From contig NZ_JADNRQ010000005.1 in the NCBI RefSeq assembly GCF_015594625.1, positions 124,001 through 188,000 of the forward strand: a DNA stretch of 64,000 nucleotides, written 5' to 3'. Origin of the DNA: Desulfallas sp. Bu1-1 (GTDB lineage Bacteria; Bacillota; Desulfotomaculia; Desulfotomaculales; Desulfallaceae). Positions 10,242 to 18,157 of the stretch are shown one piece after another. Within the stretch, counting starts at the first letter, position 1, and every line of letters starts with the position of its first letter. Under the pieces are notes generated by a model that worked only from the letters and a program-made list of their open reading frames with translations, was not told the origin of the DNA and searched no databases. Position numbers and translations under genes: made by a program.

Positions 10242-10913
10242 ATGTATAAATTATTGTCATATCCAATGAGCAAACGTATGCCCTTATTCGCCAATAATCC
10301 GCAAATGAAAATATGGCCCGAGTCTTCTATGGAAAATGGAGACCCTTATGAACAATTTTTTATTGAAACAGTTAATCATAATGGTACACATATAGACGCA
10401 CCACGTCATTTTAACCCCCGGGGTGCTCGAATCGCTGAACTTCCAATCGAAAATTTTGTTTTTCATCATCCTGTCGTTATAGACCTGCCCAAGGGCAAAG
10501 GAGAGCTTATTAAAGCTGCTGATTTGGAACCACTGGCAGATTCTATTGCAAATGCAGACCTGCTGTTAATCCGTACAGGGTTTGGAAAAATCCGCGATTA
10601 CGACCCGCATGTGTATGGGAATGAAAACCCGGGGTTTCATCCTTCCGCCGCTGAATTTTTTTTGGAAAATTTACCCGTGCTAAAAGCTATTGGCATGGAT
10701 TTTCCATCAGCCACATCTGCTCTGCATATATCTGAAGGAATCGCATTTCACCAGATTATTTTAGGAAAAAACGCTACAGATGGCCGGGCTATTTTGCTTA
10801 TAGAGGATGTCAATTTAAATCAGGATTTATCCGGACTACGTAGAGTTTACGCGTTGCCCTTGCTAATTGAAGGTATCGATAGTGCTCCCTGTACAATCTT
10901 AGGAGAATTCTAG
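10242..10913 (+). CDS. Cyclase-family metal hydrolase (PF04199)
   Basis: A 223-residue protein with the diagnostic HNGTHIDAPRHF motif near residues 46-57, whose His and Asp ligands bind metal in kynurenine formamidase and related cyclases. It also has PVVIDLPKG and a later ALHISEGIAFHQIIL segment. Relatives hydrolyse amide or lactone bonds. It closes the operon-like run after glcF (44-base gap, GAGGTGAT before ATG). Inference: it could open a lactone or amide so that the acid can enter the pathway. The true substrate is not visible. Confidence 0.85.
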   Translation: MYKLLSYPMSKRMPLFANNPQMKIWPESSMENGDPYEQFFIETVNHNGTHIDAPRHFNPRGARIAELPIENFVFHHPVVIDLPKGKGELIKAADLEPLADSIANADLLLIRTGFGKIRDYDPHVYGNENPGFHPSAAEFFLENLPVLKAIGMDFPSATSALHISEGIAFHQIILGKNATDGRAILLIEDVNLNQDLSGLRRVYALPLLIEGIDSAPCTILGEF

Positions 10914-11186
10914 TTTCAATCCCTTATTGTATTAAAAAACATAGCAGGCACACCCCGGCTTTTTTACTGTTATTCTTGACCGTGTTTTCGGTTATGTCAT
11001 AACCGGAGGGCTGAACTATCCTGCCGGGCGGCCTGCTGGTAATGTCAAAAAGTGAAATTTTCCGAGACCTTATTGAGAAAAATATGCTTTTGTGGAAGGA
11101 ACAAGCATAGATATATAGAAATGGCTAATATTAGCACTGGGTGCAAGCATGATCAGCCCGGTGATTTTTTTAGTCTGGATGATTAA

Positions 11187-12029
11187 TTGATAGGAGGAAC
11201 CAAAACAAAAATGCTCGTATTGGACGGCCAGAAGCGCCTCCAGAGCCTCTTTATCGGTCTGAAAGGCAGTTATGAAAAGAAGGAATTATATTTCGATATT
11301 TTAAGCGGAGAACTGGTTGCCCCGGAGGATATCAGGTTCCGGTTCAAATTCATTGAGAGCGAAAAAGCAAAACTGCCCTGGGTGAAATTCAAAGACCTGG
11401 TATTTAGCACAGATGAGTATGACGAGATAAGCGAAAATATTATCACCAGCTTTGACCGGGAATTAACTATTGACGAAAAGAAAACCATAAGAAAGAATGT
11501 GGCAAGGATTGTCAGGGTTTTTCAGACGGAAGAAAATATTGTCTACCAGGAACTGGACAGCGTTGATAAACCCAACCTATACATTGCCAGGGAAACAATT
11601 TTTGATCAATACTACGGGTCAAAGAACGTCCATTTAATTTTCAACATTTGGTATAAGGACTTTAACTATCACCCATCATTTCAAAACAACAGCCCGCAGG
11701 TTGATCACATTTTTCCACAAAGCCTGCTGAAATCCGTAAAAATACAAAATCCCAACACCGGTCGAAGAGATGTTCTCAAGTATAAATGGTGGGACAGGGA
11801 TCAGATTGCCAATCTGATGCTGCTGACCCAACAGGAAAACGGGGCAGGCGGTAAGAGCGACACTTCTCCGGAGGAATGGTTCAAAGATAAATCTGACGAT
11901 TACCTGGATTTGCACCTTATACCAAAGGATAAAGAATTGTGGAAACTGGAGAATTATGAAAAGTTTATTGAGGAAAGAAAAAAATTAATTGAAAAGAAAT
12001 TCAGTTATTTAATAATAAAGGAAAATTAA
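11187..12029 (+). pseudogene. DUF262/HNH (GmrSD-like) protein remnant with internal deletion
   Basis: The open frame of 280 codons starts abruptly inside a DUF262 domain at VLDGQKRLQSLFIGL, close to the family DGQQR motif. It then jumps at about residue 133 from DUF262 sequence to a C-terminal HNH-type region, QVDHIFPQSLL, followed by NLMLLTQQENG and WFKD. Full members are usually well above 500 residues, so both the N-terminus and the middle are missing. GATAGGAGG gives an apparent RBS by chance or reuse. Relatives include GmrSD-type restriction of modified DNA. It marks the left edge of the defence region. Confidence 0.7.
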
Positions 12030-12399
12030 TGTTTTTGTGGGGGGTAGGGGTAGAGCTTAAATTTTGCAGGGGGAAAATGCACAAAACATTCGTAGAAATA
12101 AGGTACTACGAATGGCAGTCGCCCAAGAGACCGAAATTTTAGAGGCGGCCTTTTTTGGCCCTTGCCCGTCACCCATGCTGTTCTATTTACAAGATCAACG
12201 TCCGTTACATTCAAGGCCACCAGTTCACAGCGCCGGCAGCCCGAGGAAAGTAAAAATTCAACGATGGCCCGGTCCCGTAGTCAGAGATTGTTAGGGGCCT
12301 TTTGTTGGCCAATTTCAGGCTCATTAAAAATTCATTTATAATGGCTTTTGTTGTAGCATCGATTTCGATATCTTCCAGTACCCAGTACTTTGGTTTCAA
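12026..12399 (-). pseudogene. Decayed second tyrosine recombinase
   Basis: Two pieces on the minus strand. 12399-12211 reads as the N-terminal SAM-like arm (IINEFLMSLKLANKRPLTIS), and 12220-12026 reads as part of the catalytic domain (LNVTDVDLVNRTAWVTGKG). The section between them and the His-x-x-Arg/Tyr region are gone. The first piece begins with TTG, with AGGAAG upstream, immediately after and in frame with the stop of the neighbouring recombinase. This suggests an original tandem pair in one operon, as in some transposons. Confidence 0.7.
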
Positions 12400-12411
12400 A
12401 TGATCATCTTC

Positions 12412-13247
12412 CTATTGATAACTGTCGTACTGCTTCTTCCTGGCCTTGGCGCTGAGCCGGGTGTAAATTCTGGTACTGTTAATATTGGCATGTCCCAATA
12501 GCTCTTGGATATAGCTTTGGGGCATGTCTTTTTCGGCCAGGTGGGCGGCATAAGTGTGCCTTAAAGTATGGGGGGTAACTTTAAACCCCAAGTCAAGATT
12601 TGCCGTATAATGCTTTAAGATTAACTCAACCCAAGCCGGGCTCAAAGGTTTACCCCTTTTGTTGGTAAAAAGATACGGGCTTTTTACCTTTCTTGCTGCC
12701 AGGTATGCTTTAAGTCTTTCAGCACACTCCGCCGTAAACAGTACAAACCGCTCTTTATCCCCTTTTCCCTTGCGAATCCAAATTTGCCTGGTATCCCACT
12801 TGATGTCTTCCAGCCGGATATTGAGTAGCTCACTGATCCGAACCCCGGTGGCATACAGGGTTTCAATTATGGCCCTCTCCCGGGGGTGCTCTTTGGCCTC
12901 TTCCATAAGCTGCGCCAGGGCGGCCTTGTCTAAATAAACCGGTGGGGAATCTTTTACCCTTGGCAAGTCGATATTCAAGGTTGGGTCCTTGGAAAGCAAA
13001 TCCTCTTCCATGCAGTACCGGTAAAAAAACTTCAAAGCGGCCAGTTTTAACCGGATCGAACGGGGCATCAGCCCGTCAAGTTGCATCAGCCAGGCCCTAA
13101 TATCCATGGCTTTAACCTCGTCATATTCCTTTGAGCAGCAGTTAAAGAACTGGCGCAATGCGATTTGGTAACTTTTTACCGTTTCCCGGGAGAACCTGGC
13201 TTGGTTGTCTTTAAAAAAAGTGTTATAACATCATTTGTTTTTTGCAT
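12412..13247 (-). pseudogene. Tyrosine recombinase (XerC/D-like) with homopolymer frameshift
   Basis: The catalytic part is complete: Arg in ATGVRISELL, Lys in GKGDKER, HTLRHTYAAHL, and GHANINSTRIYTRL with the Tyr nucleophile. Its N-terminal arm (ARFSRETVKSYQIALRQFF) continues upstream of the first usable TTG (13158). A good start exists at ATG 13247 with AAGGAG (13257-13262), but the frame from it runs out of register in a run of seven T on the coding strand (plus-strand A run 13213-13219). One extra T would join MQKTNDVITLFFKDN to the arm and give a normal protein of about 277 residues. It is either a recent mutation or a phase-variable switch. Confidence 0.75.
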
Positions 13248-13304
13248 GAAATATTACTCCTTAATCTTCCTGTACCAGGATATGGTATCTTCTGATAACA
13301 AAAG

Positions 13305-13332
13305 TTTATATTACAGTATAAAATGTTATAAT
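13305..13332 (+). promoter_or_regulatory. Likely BREX promoter
   Basis: A perfect -10 TATAAT at 13327-13332 lies 34 bases before brxA, with a weak TTTATA -35 at 13305-13310 (16-base spacing). The AT-rich stretch lies between the divergent recombinase and BREX genes. No regulator gene of the BrxR type is next to it. Confidence 0.5.
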
Positions 13333-13366
13333 GATATAAAAAGTGGCCCGGAGGATTAGACATAAT

Positions 13367-13969
13367 ATGGAAAATAACCCAAATTACTCAACAACAATCA
13401 AATCAATGCCTTTTCTATTTTTAGAGGTAAAAAAGGCTGCAAGCCTTAAAATACAAGGGCTAAGCTATCCCGAAATTTTAAGCCGTTCAATAAACGATAA
13501 CATTTTTCAGGTCAACACAGAGAGCAGAAAAAAAGAAATTGCTGCGGCAGTTATCAAAAGGCTTAAAGTTTTAGATGATTATCTAATAAAAAAAATTGTT
13601 AATGGTAGTATTGATACCGGCAAACAAGTGGCACTTTATGCCCTCATGAAAACCGACAGGCTTTTCTATGAGTTTATGCAGGAAGTTTACAGGGAAAAAT
13701 GCCTGCTGCACGATTTTACTATCAACGATGCTGACTTTAATATTTTTTTTCAGAAAAAATCCGAGCAGTCAGAAGTAATAGCTTCCTGGAGCGATTACAC
13801 GTACTACAAAATGAAGCAGGTGTACAAAAGAGTACTCCGCGAAGCCGGGCTGGCTAAGAAACAAAAAAAGGCAATTATGATAACCCGCCCTGTGGTTGAG
13901 AAAGATTTGACGGAGCATCTCCGGGAAATAGGGGACAACCATTACTTAAAGGCCATGCTGGGGGAATAG
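13367..13969 (+). CDS. brxA: BREX protein BrxA (DUF1819)
   Basis: A 200-residue protein in the first position of the BREX operon. Sequence traits fit the DUF1819 family: YSTTIKSMPFLFLEVKKAA at the N-terminus, an ALMKTDRLFYEFM helix and a DFNIFFQKKSEQSEVIASWS segment. Known BrxA is a small NusB-like, nucleic-acid-binding BREX component. The frame is open from a GTG at 13343. ATG 13367 with GGAGG 12 bases upstream is the better start and matches the usual N-terminus. brxB begins three bases after the stop. Confidence 0.88.
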   Translation: MENNPNYSTTIKSMPFLFLEVKKAASLKIQGLSYPEILSRSINDNIFQVNTESRKKEIAAAVIKRLKVLDDYLIKKIVNGSIDTGKQVALYALMKTDRLFYEFMQEVYREKCLLHDFTINDADFNIFFQKKSEQSEVIASWSDYTYYKMKQVYKRVLREAGLAKKQKKAIMITRPVVEKDLTEHLREIGDNHYLKAMLGE

Positions 13970-13972
13970 GAT

Positions 13973-14551
13973 ATGACCATTTACGAAAGATTAGACAAAA
14001 TTATGCCCAGGATACTCGAAAAAAGATTCCGTGAGAACAAGGGACTGGGTAATGAAATTGGCTACTACATATTTGACTACGACCCAAAGGATGAGCTGCT
14101 TGTTAGGGAACATATATCGTTTATCAAGCAAAAGGTCAACAGTGAACATTCAGAGGTTAAAATAAAAGAATTTGACCTTTATGACATCATGATCGAAATA
14201 TTGGAGCAAAAAGGATACCTGACCAAGGTAATGGAAATGGAAGCCACCAAAGGGAGTGATAAAGTAATCAACCCCATTAAGAGGACCCTGCGGCTTACTC
14301 AAAAGAATGACCTGATCGTTGACTATATAAAAAATAATGTCACCCCAAACGACATCGTGTTTCTTACAGGGGTGGGCAAAGCCTGGCCCATCATTCGCTC
14401 CCATACAGTTTTGAACAACCTGCATAGCGCCATAGATAATGTGCCTGTTGTAATGTTCTTTCCCGGCCGGTACGACGGCCAGGAACTTCGTTTATTCGAG
14501 GAATTCAAGGACGATAATTATTACCGTGCTTTTAAACTGGTAGAAAGGTAA
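13973..14551 (+). CDS. brxB: BREX protein BrxB (DUF1788)
   Basis: A 192-residue DUF1788 protein, standard length. It has a characteristic GLGNEIGYYIFDYDP segment near residue 23 and VFLTGVGKAWPIIRSH then PVVMFFPGRYDGQELRLF near the C-terminus. Its biochemical role in BREX is not established, but it is a core component in type 1 systems. It sits three bases from brxA and 30 bases before brxC, with the same composition, so it is in one transcript. Confidence 0.9.
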   Translation: MTIYERLDKIMPRILEKRFRENKGLGNEIGYYIFDYDPKDELLVREHISFIKQKVNSEHSEVKIKEFDLYDIMIEILEQKGYLTKVMEMEATKGSDKVINPIKRTLRLTQKNDLIVDYIKNNVTPNDIVFLTGVGKAWPIIRSHTVLNNLHSAIDNVPVVMFFPGRYDGQELRLFEEFKDDNYYRAFKLVER

Positions 14552-14581
14552 AATACATACCCTAAAAAGGGAGGGTGCCTC

Positions 14582-17500
14582 ATGCAAGTTGGCAAAATGT
14601 TTGAAAAAAATATTTTTAGAGACATCAAAGGGGTAATTAAAATTGGCCAGAATGATGAAGATAATATTCATCAAGAACTGGAAGAATATGTAGTCACCAG
14701 GGAATTGACCCGCCATTTCAGCGACTTTTTTGAGGCTTACAAAAAAAGCATTCACGATTACACAGACAAAATGGGCGTATGGATATCGGGCTTCTTTGGC
14801 AGTGGTAAATCTCACTTTTTAAAGATTTTGTCTTACCTGCTGGATAATCCGGAAGTTAAGGGCAAAAAAGCGGTTGAATACTTTAATGAGAAAATTGCAG
14901 ACCCGGTGGTTCTAGCTGATATCAATACCGCGGCGGGAGTAAGCTCCGATGTTATACTTTTCAACATCGATTCCAAGTCCGACTCGGATTCCAAGGTTTA
15001 CAAAGACGCTATCGTAAAAGTGTTCATGAAAGTGTTTAACGAGAAACTGGGTTTTTGCGGTTCCATGCCCTGGGTGGCGGAACTGGAAAGACAACTGTGC
15101 AAAGACGGCACTTACCAGGCCTTTAAAGATAAGTTTCAAGAACTTTCCGGCAACACCTGGGAAGAGGCCAGAGAAGATTTTTATTTTGAGGAAGACAACA
15201 TCGTGCAAGCCCTGGCGGCAACCACCAGGATGAGCGAAGAAGCTGCCAGGAACTGGTACCTCAAAGCAGAAGAAAATTATACATTGAGCATTGAAAAATT
15301 TGCCCGTCTGGTTAAGGAGTACATCGAGTCCAGGGGTAACAACCACCATGTTGTTTTTTTGGTGGATGAAATGGGCCAGTATATCGGTGATAACACCAAG
15401 CTGATGTTAAACCTGCAAACCCTGGTTGAAGACCTGGGTACCCAGTGCGGGGGCAAAGCCTGGGTTATTGTTACCAGTCAACAGGACATAGATTCCATTA
15501 CCAAAGTCAAGGGCAATGATTTTTCCAAAATACAGGGGCGTTTTAGCACCCGCCTGAGCCTATCCAGCGCCAACGTGGATGAGGTGATAAAAAAACGCAT
15601 TCTCTTGAAAAACCAAGTAGCAAGAGATACCTTAAAGCTGTTATACGAAGAAAAAAGCGCCATATTAAAGAATTTATTTACCTTCTCCGCGGACACCGCC
15701 GAGATGAAGACTTACCGGGATGCGGAAGAATTTGTCCAGGTCTACCCCTTTGTTCCCTACCAGTTTAAACTTCTTCAATCTGTATTTACGGCCATCAGGC
15801 TGCACGGGGCATCCGGCAAACACCTGGCCGAAGGCGAAAGGTCTCTCCTGAGCGCGTTCCAGGAGGCAGCCATGCAGTATGCTGACCGGGAAACCGGCAC
15901 CCTGGTGCCTTTTTCCGCTTTTTATAAACCCATTGAATCTTTTTTGGACCATAATATCAGCACCGTGATTATTCAGGCCGGGGATAACGACCGCCTTGTA
16001 GAAGAAGACGTGGAAATCCTTCAACTATTATTCATGATTAAATATGTCAAGGAAATGCCGGCGAACCTGGAAAACCTGGCCACTTTGATGGTCAGTCATA
16101 TAGACGATGACAAGGTAGAGTTGAAGAAGAGGATTGAGGCCTCTCTGAAGCGCCTGCTCAAGGAGACCTTAATTCAGAAAAATGGTAACGAATACGATTT
16201 TCTCACCCACGCGGAACAGGATGTCAACAGGGAGATTAAAAATATCCCCGTTGATATGGGTGAGGTTATCCTTAAAGTCGGTGAAATTATTTTTGAGCAG
16301 ATTTATCAAGACAAAAAATACCGTTACAGTGCCCGGTACAATTTCGGTTTTAATCAAATTATTGATGACCGGCCCAGGGGTAACCAGAACAATGAAATCG
16401 GTATCAAGATTATAACCCCTTACTATGCAACGGGACCGGATATATCGGAGCAAGCCCTGAGGCTTATGTCAGCCCGGGACAACCACTTGATTGTGAAGCT
16501 ACCGGCGGACACGTCTTTCCTGGAAGAAATGGAAGAAGTCATCCGCATTGAAACATTTTTACAGCAAAAAAGCGGCGCTTCTTTGACTCCAGAGTGGGAG
16601 GAAATAAAAGCGAGAAAGTACAGGGAAGTTTCGGAACGAAAAAAGCGCGTTCAGGAATTACTTAACGACGCTTTGGCTGAAGCCGAAGTTTATGTGAATA
16701 TGCAAAAGCTCGATATCAAAGAAAAGAACCCTGTTTTAAAAATAAACACCGGGTTCAAGGCACTTATTGAAAGCATTTATACCAAACTGGACTATATAGT
16801 CGATTTTGTTGAAAGCCCCAAAGAGCTTAATGATATCTTGGCCGGTGGCGGTTTGCAAATAACATTAACCGGTGATAAACCAAACCAGCTGGCCCTGGAC
16901 GAAATACACAGCCATATTGAAAGAAACACCCAGAGAAACATACCGGTTACCATGAAGGGGTTAATCGATATGTACACTAGGGCCCCTTATGGTTGGAAGG
17001 ATCTGGACGTGGCGGGCTGCGTGGCGGAGCTTTTCAAAGCCGGTGAAATCAAGTTGCAGATGGGCCACGAATACCTGGGACCGGATGATCAAGATCTGGT
17101 TAAATACCTGACCAAAAGGGATTATACCGACAGGCTATTAGTGAAAAAGAGAATTAAAACGCCCCCGCATCTTATACAAAATGCCAGGAAGTTGGCCAAA
17201 GAATTATTTAGTCATATAGCTTCGAGTGATGAAGACGGTTTGATGAAAAAAATCCAAGACAAGGTCCGTGATGAACTGGCAGAAATTCAACGGCTGCTGG
17301 TTCACTATGAAAGGGAAAATTATCCGGGCCGTGATGTGCTGGAAAACGGCCAAAGATTATTGAGCGCGATAGTTAAAATCAAGGATACCAGGGATTTTTA
17401 CGAACAGTTGAACCAGTACAAGGATGACTTGCTCAATTACGCCGATTACGTAACGGATGTCAAGAAGTTTTTTAACAACCAGCGGGAACACTTTGACAAT

Positions 17501-18139
17501 GCACTTGAAAAGCTGAGAATCTACGAGAAAAACAAATCTTACGTGCTGGATACCGAAACCATAAAGGTTGTTGAAGCAATTGAAAAAATAGTCAAAGCTC
17601 AGGAACCTTATTCCCAAATCCACAAATTGCCCAGCCTGGTTCAGGAATTTGAAGAAAGGTTCGCCATGCTATTGGAAATCGAATGCCGGCCGGTACGCCA
17701 GGTTATAGAAAGAGATTACCGGAAGGTCAAAGACGAGCTGGTTCAGTATGCGTTTAAGGATGAGTTGGGGCCCAAATTCCGGGCTAGTTTTGAGGAATTA
17801 AAAAATAGACTGGACCGGGCCAATAACTTTTTTGAGGCTATTGCCATGAAGGAAGAAAGCGACCGGCTAAAAATGCGTTGCCTGCAGGAAATAACCGAGA
17901 AAAAAGCACGGGAACAGGCCACCGGGCTTCCGGGTAATGGCGAACGTGCCGGACGGGAACATGTAGTTGAGGAAAAAGAAAAATACCGCCACAAAAGAAC
18001 AGTCCATGTCAGCGTGACCAATATTTTGCATGGCGCATCAACTATTGAAACTCGTGAGGATATAGACAAAGTGTTGCAACTGATTCGCGGGAAATTGGAA
18101 AGCGAGCTGAAAGAGGATATTATTATAAAGCTGGTTTAA
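14582..18139 (+). CDS. brxC: BREX ATPase BrxC
   Basis: A 1185-residue AAA-like ATPase, the usual size for BrxC/PglY. Walker A is SGFFGSGKSHFLKIL near residue 72. Walker B is HVVFLVDEMGQYIG near residue 258, followed by VIVTSQQDI (sensor-like). The long C-terminal half is rich in charged coiled-coil sequence. It is required for both host methylation and phage exclusion in studied BREX systems and probably drives assembly on DNA. The N-terminus IFRDIKGVIKIGQND is typical. No frameshift or stop is seen. Confidence 0.92.
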   Translation: MQVGKMFEKNIFRDIKGVIKIGQNDEDNIHQELEEYVVTRELTRHFSDFFEAYKKSIHDYTDKMGVWISGFFGSGKSHFLKILSYLLDNPEVKGKKAVEYFNEKIADPVVLADINTAAGVSSDVILFNIDSKSDSDSKVYKDAIVKVFMKVFNEKLGFCGSMPWVAELERQLCKDGTYQAFKDKFQELSGNTWEEAREDFYFEEDNIVQALAATTRMSEEAARNWYLKAEENYTLSIEKFARLVKEYIESRGNNHHVVFLVDEMGQYIGDNTKLMLNLQTLVEDLGTQCGGKAWVIVTSQQDIDSITKVKGNDFSKIQGRFSTRLSLSSANVDEVIKKRILLKNQVARDTLKLLYEEKSAILKNLFTFSADTAEMKTYRDAEEFVQVYPFVPYQFKLLQSVFTAIRLHGASGKHLAEGERSLLSAFQEAAMQYADRETGTLVPFSAFYKPIESFLDHNISTVIIQAGDNDRLVEEDVEILQLLFMIKYVKEMPANLENLATLMVSHIDDDKVELKKRIEASLKRLLKETLIQKNGNEYDFLTHAEQDVNREIKNIPVDMGEVILKVGEIIFEQIYQDKKYRYSARYNFGFNQIIDDRPRGNQNNEIGIKIITPYYATGPDISEQALRLMSARDNHLIVKLPADTSFLEEMEEVIRIETFLQQKSGASLTPEWEEIKARKYREVSERKKRVQELLNDALAEAEVYVNMQKLDIKEKNPVLKINTGFKALIESIYTKLDYIVDFVESPKELNDILAGGGLQITLTGDKPNQLALDEIHSHIERNTQRNIPVTMKGLIDMYTRAPYGWKDLDVAGCVAELFKAGEIKLQMGHEYLGPDDQDLVKYLTKRDYTDRLLVKKRIKTPPHLIQNARKLAKELFSHIASSDEDGLMKKIQDKVRDELAEIQRLLVHYERENYPGRDVLENGQRLLSAIVKIKDTRDFYEQLNQYKDDLLNYADYVTDVKKFFNNQREHFDNALEKLRIYEKNKSYVLDTETIKVVEAIEKIVKAQEPYSQIHKLPSLVQEFEERFAMLLEIECRPVRQVIERDYRKVKDELVQYAFKDELGPKFRASFEELKNRLDRANNFFEAIAMKEESDRLKMRCLQEITEKKAREQATGLPGNGERAGREHVVEEKEKYRHKRTVHVSVTNILHGASTIETREDIDKVLQLIRGKLESELKEDIIIKLV

Positions 18140-18157
18140 CAAGCAGGAGGAGCGGAA

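Noticed and set aside
12064-12294. 76-codon plus-strand frame
   Set aside because: It is opposite the recombinase remnants, which read convincingly on the other strand.
13165-13359. 64-codon plus-strand frame before brxA
   Set aside because: It overlaps the recombinase start and the BREX promoter and has no similarity or RBS.
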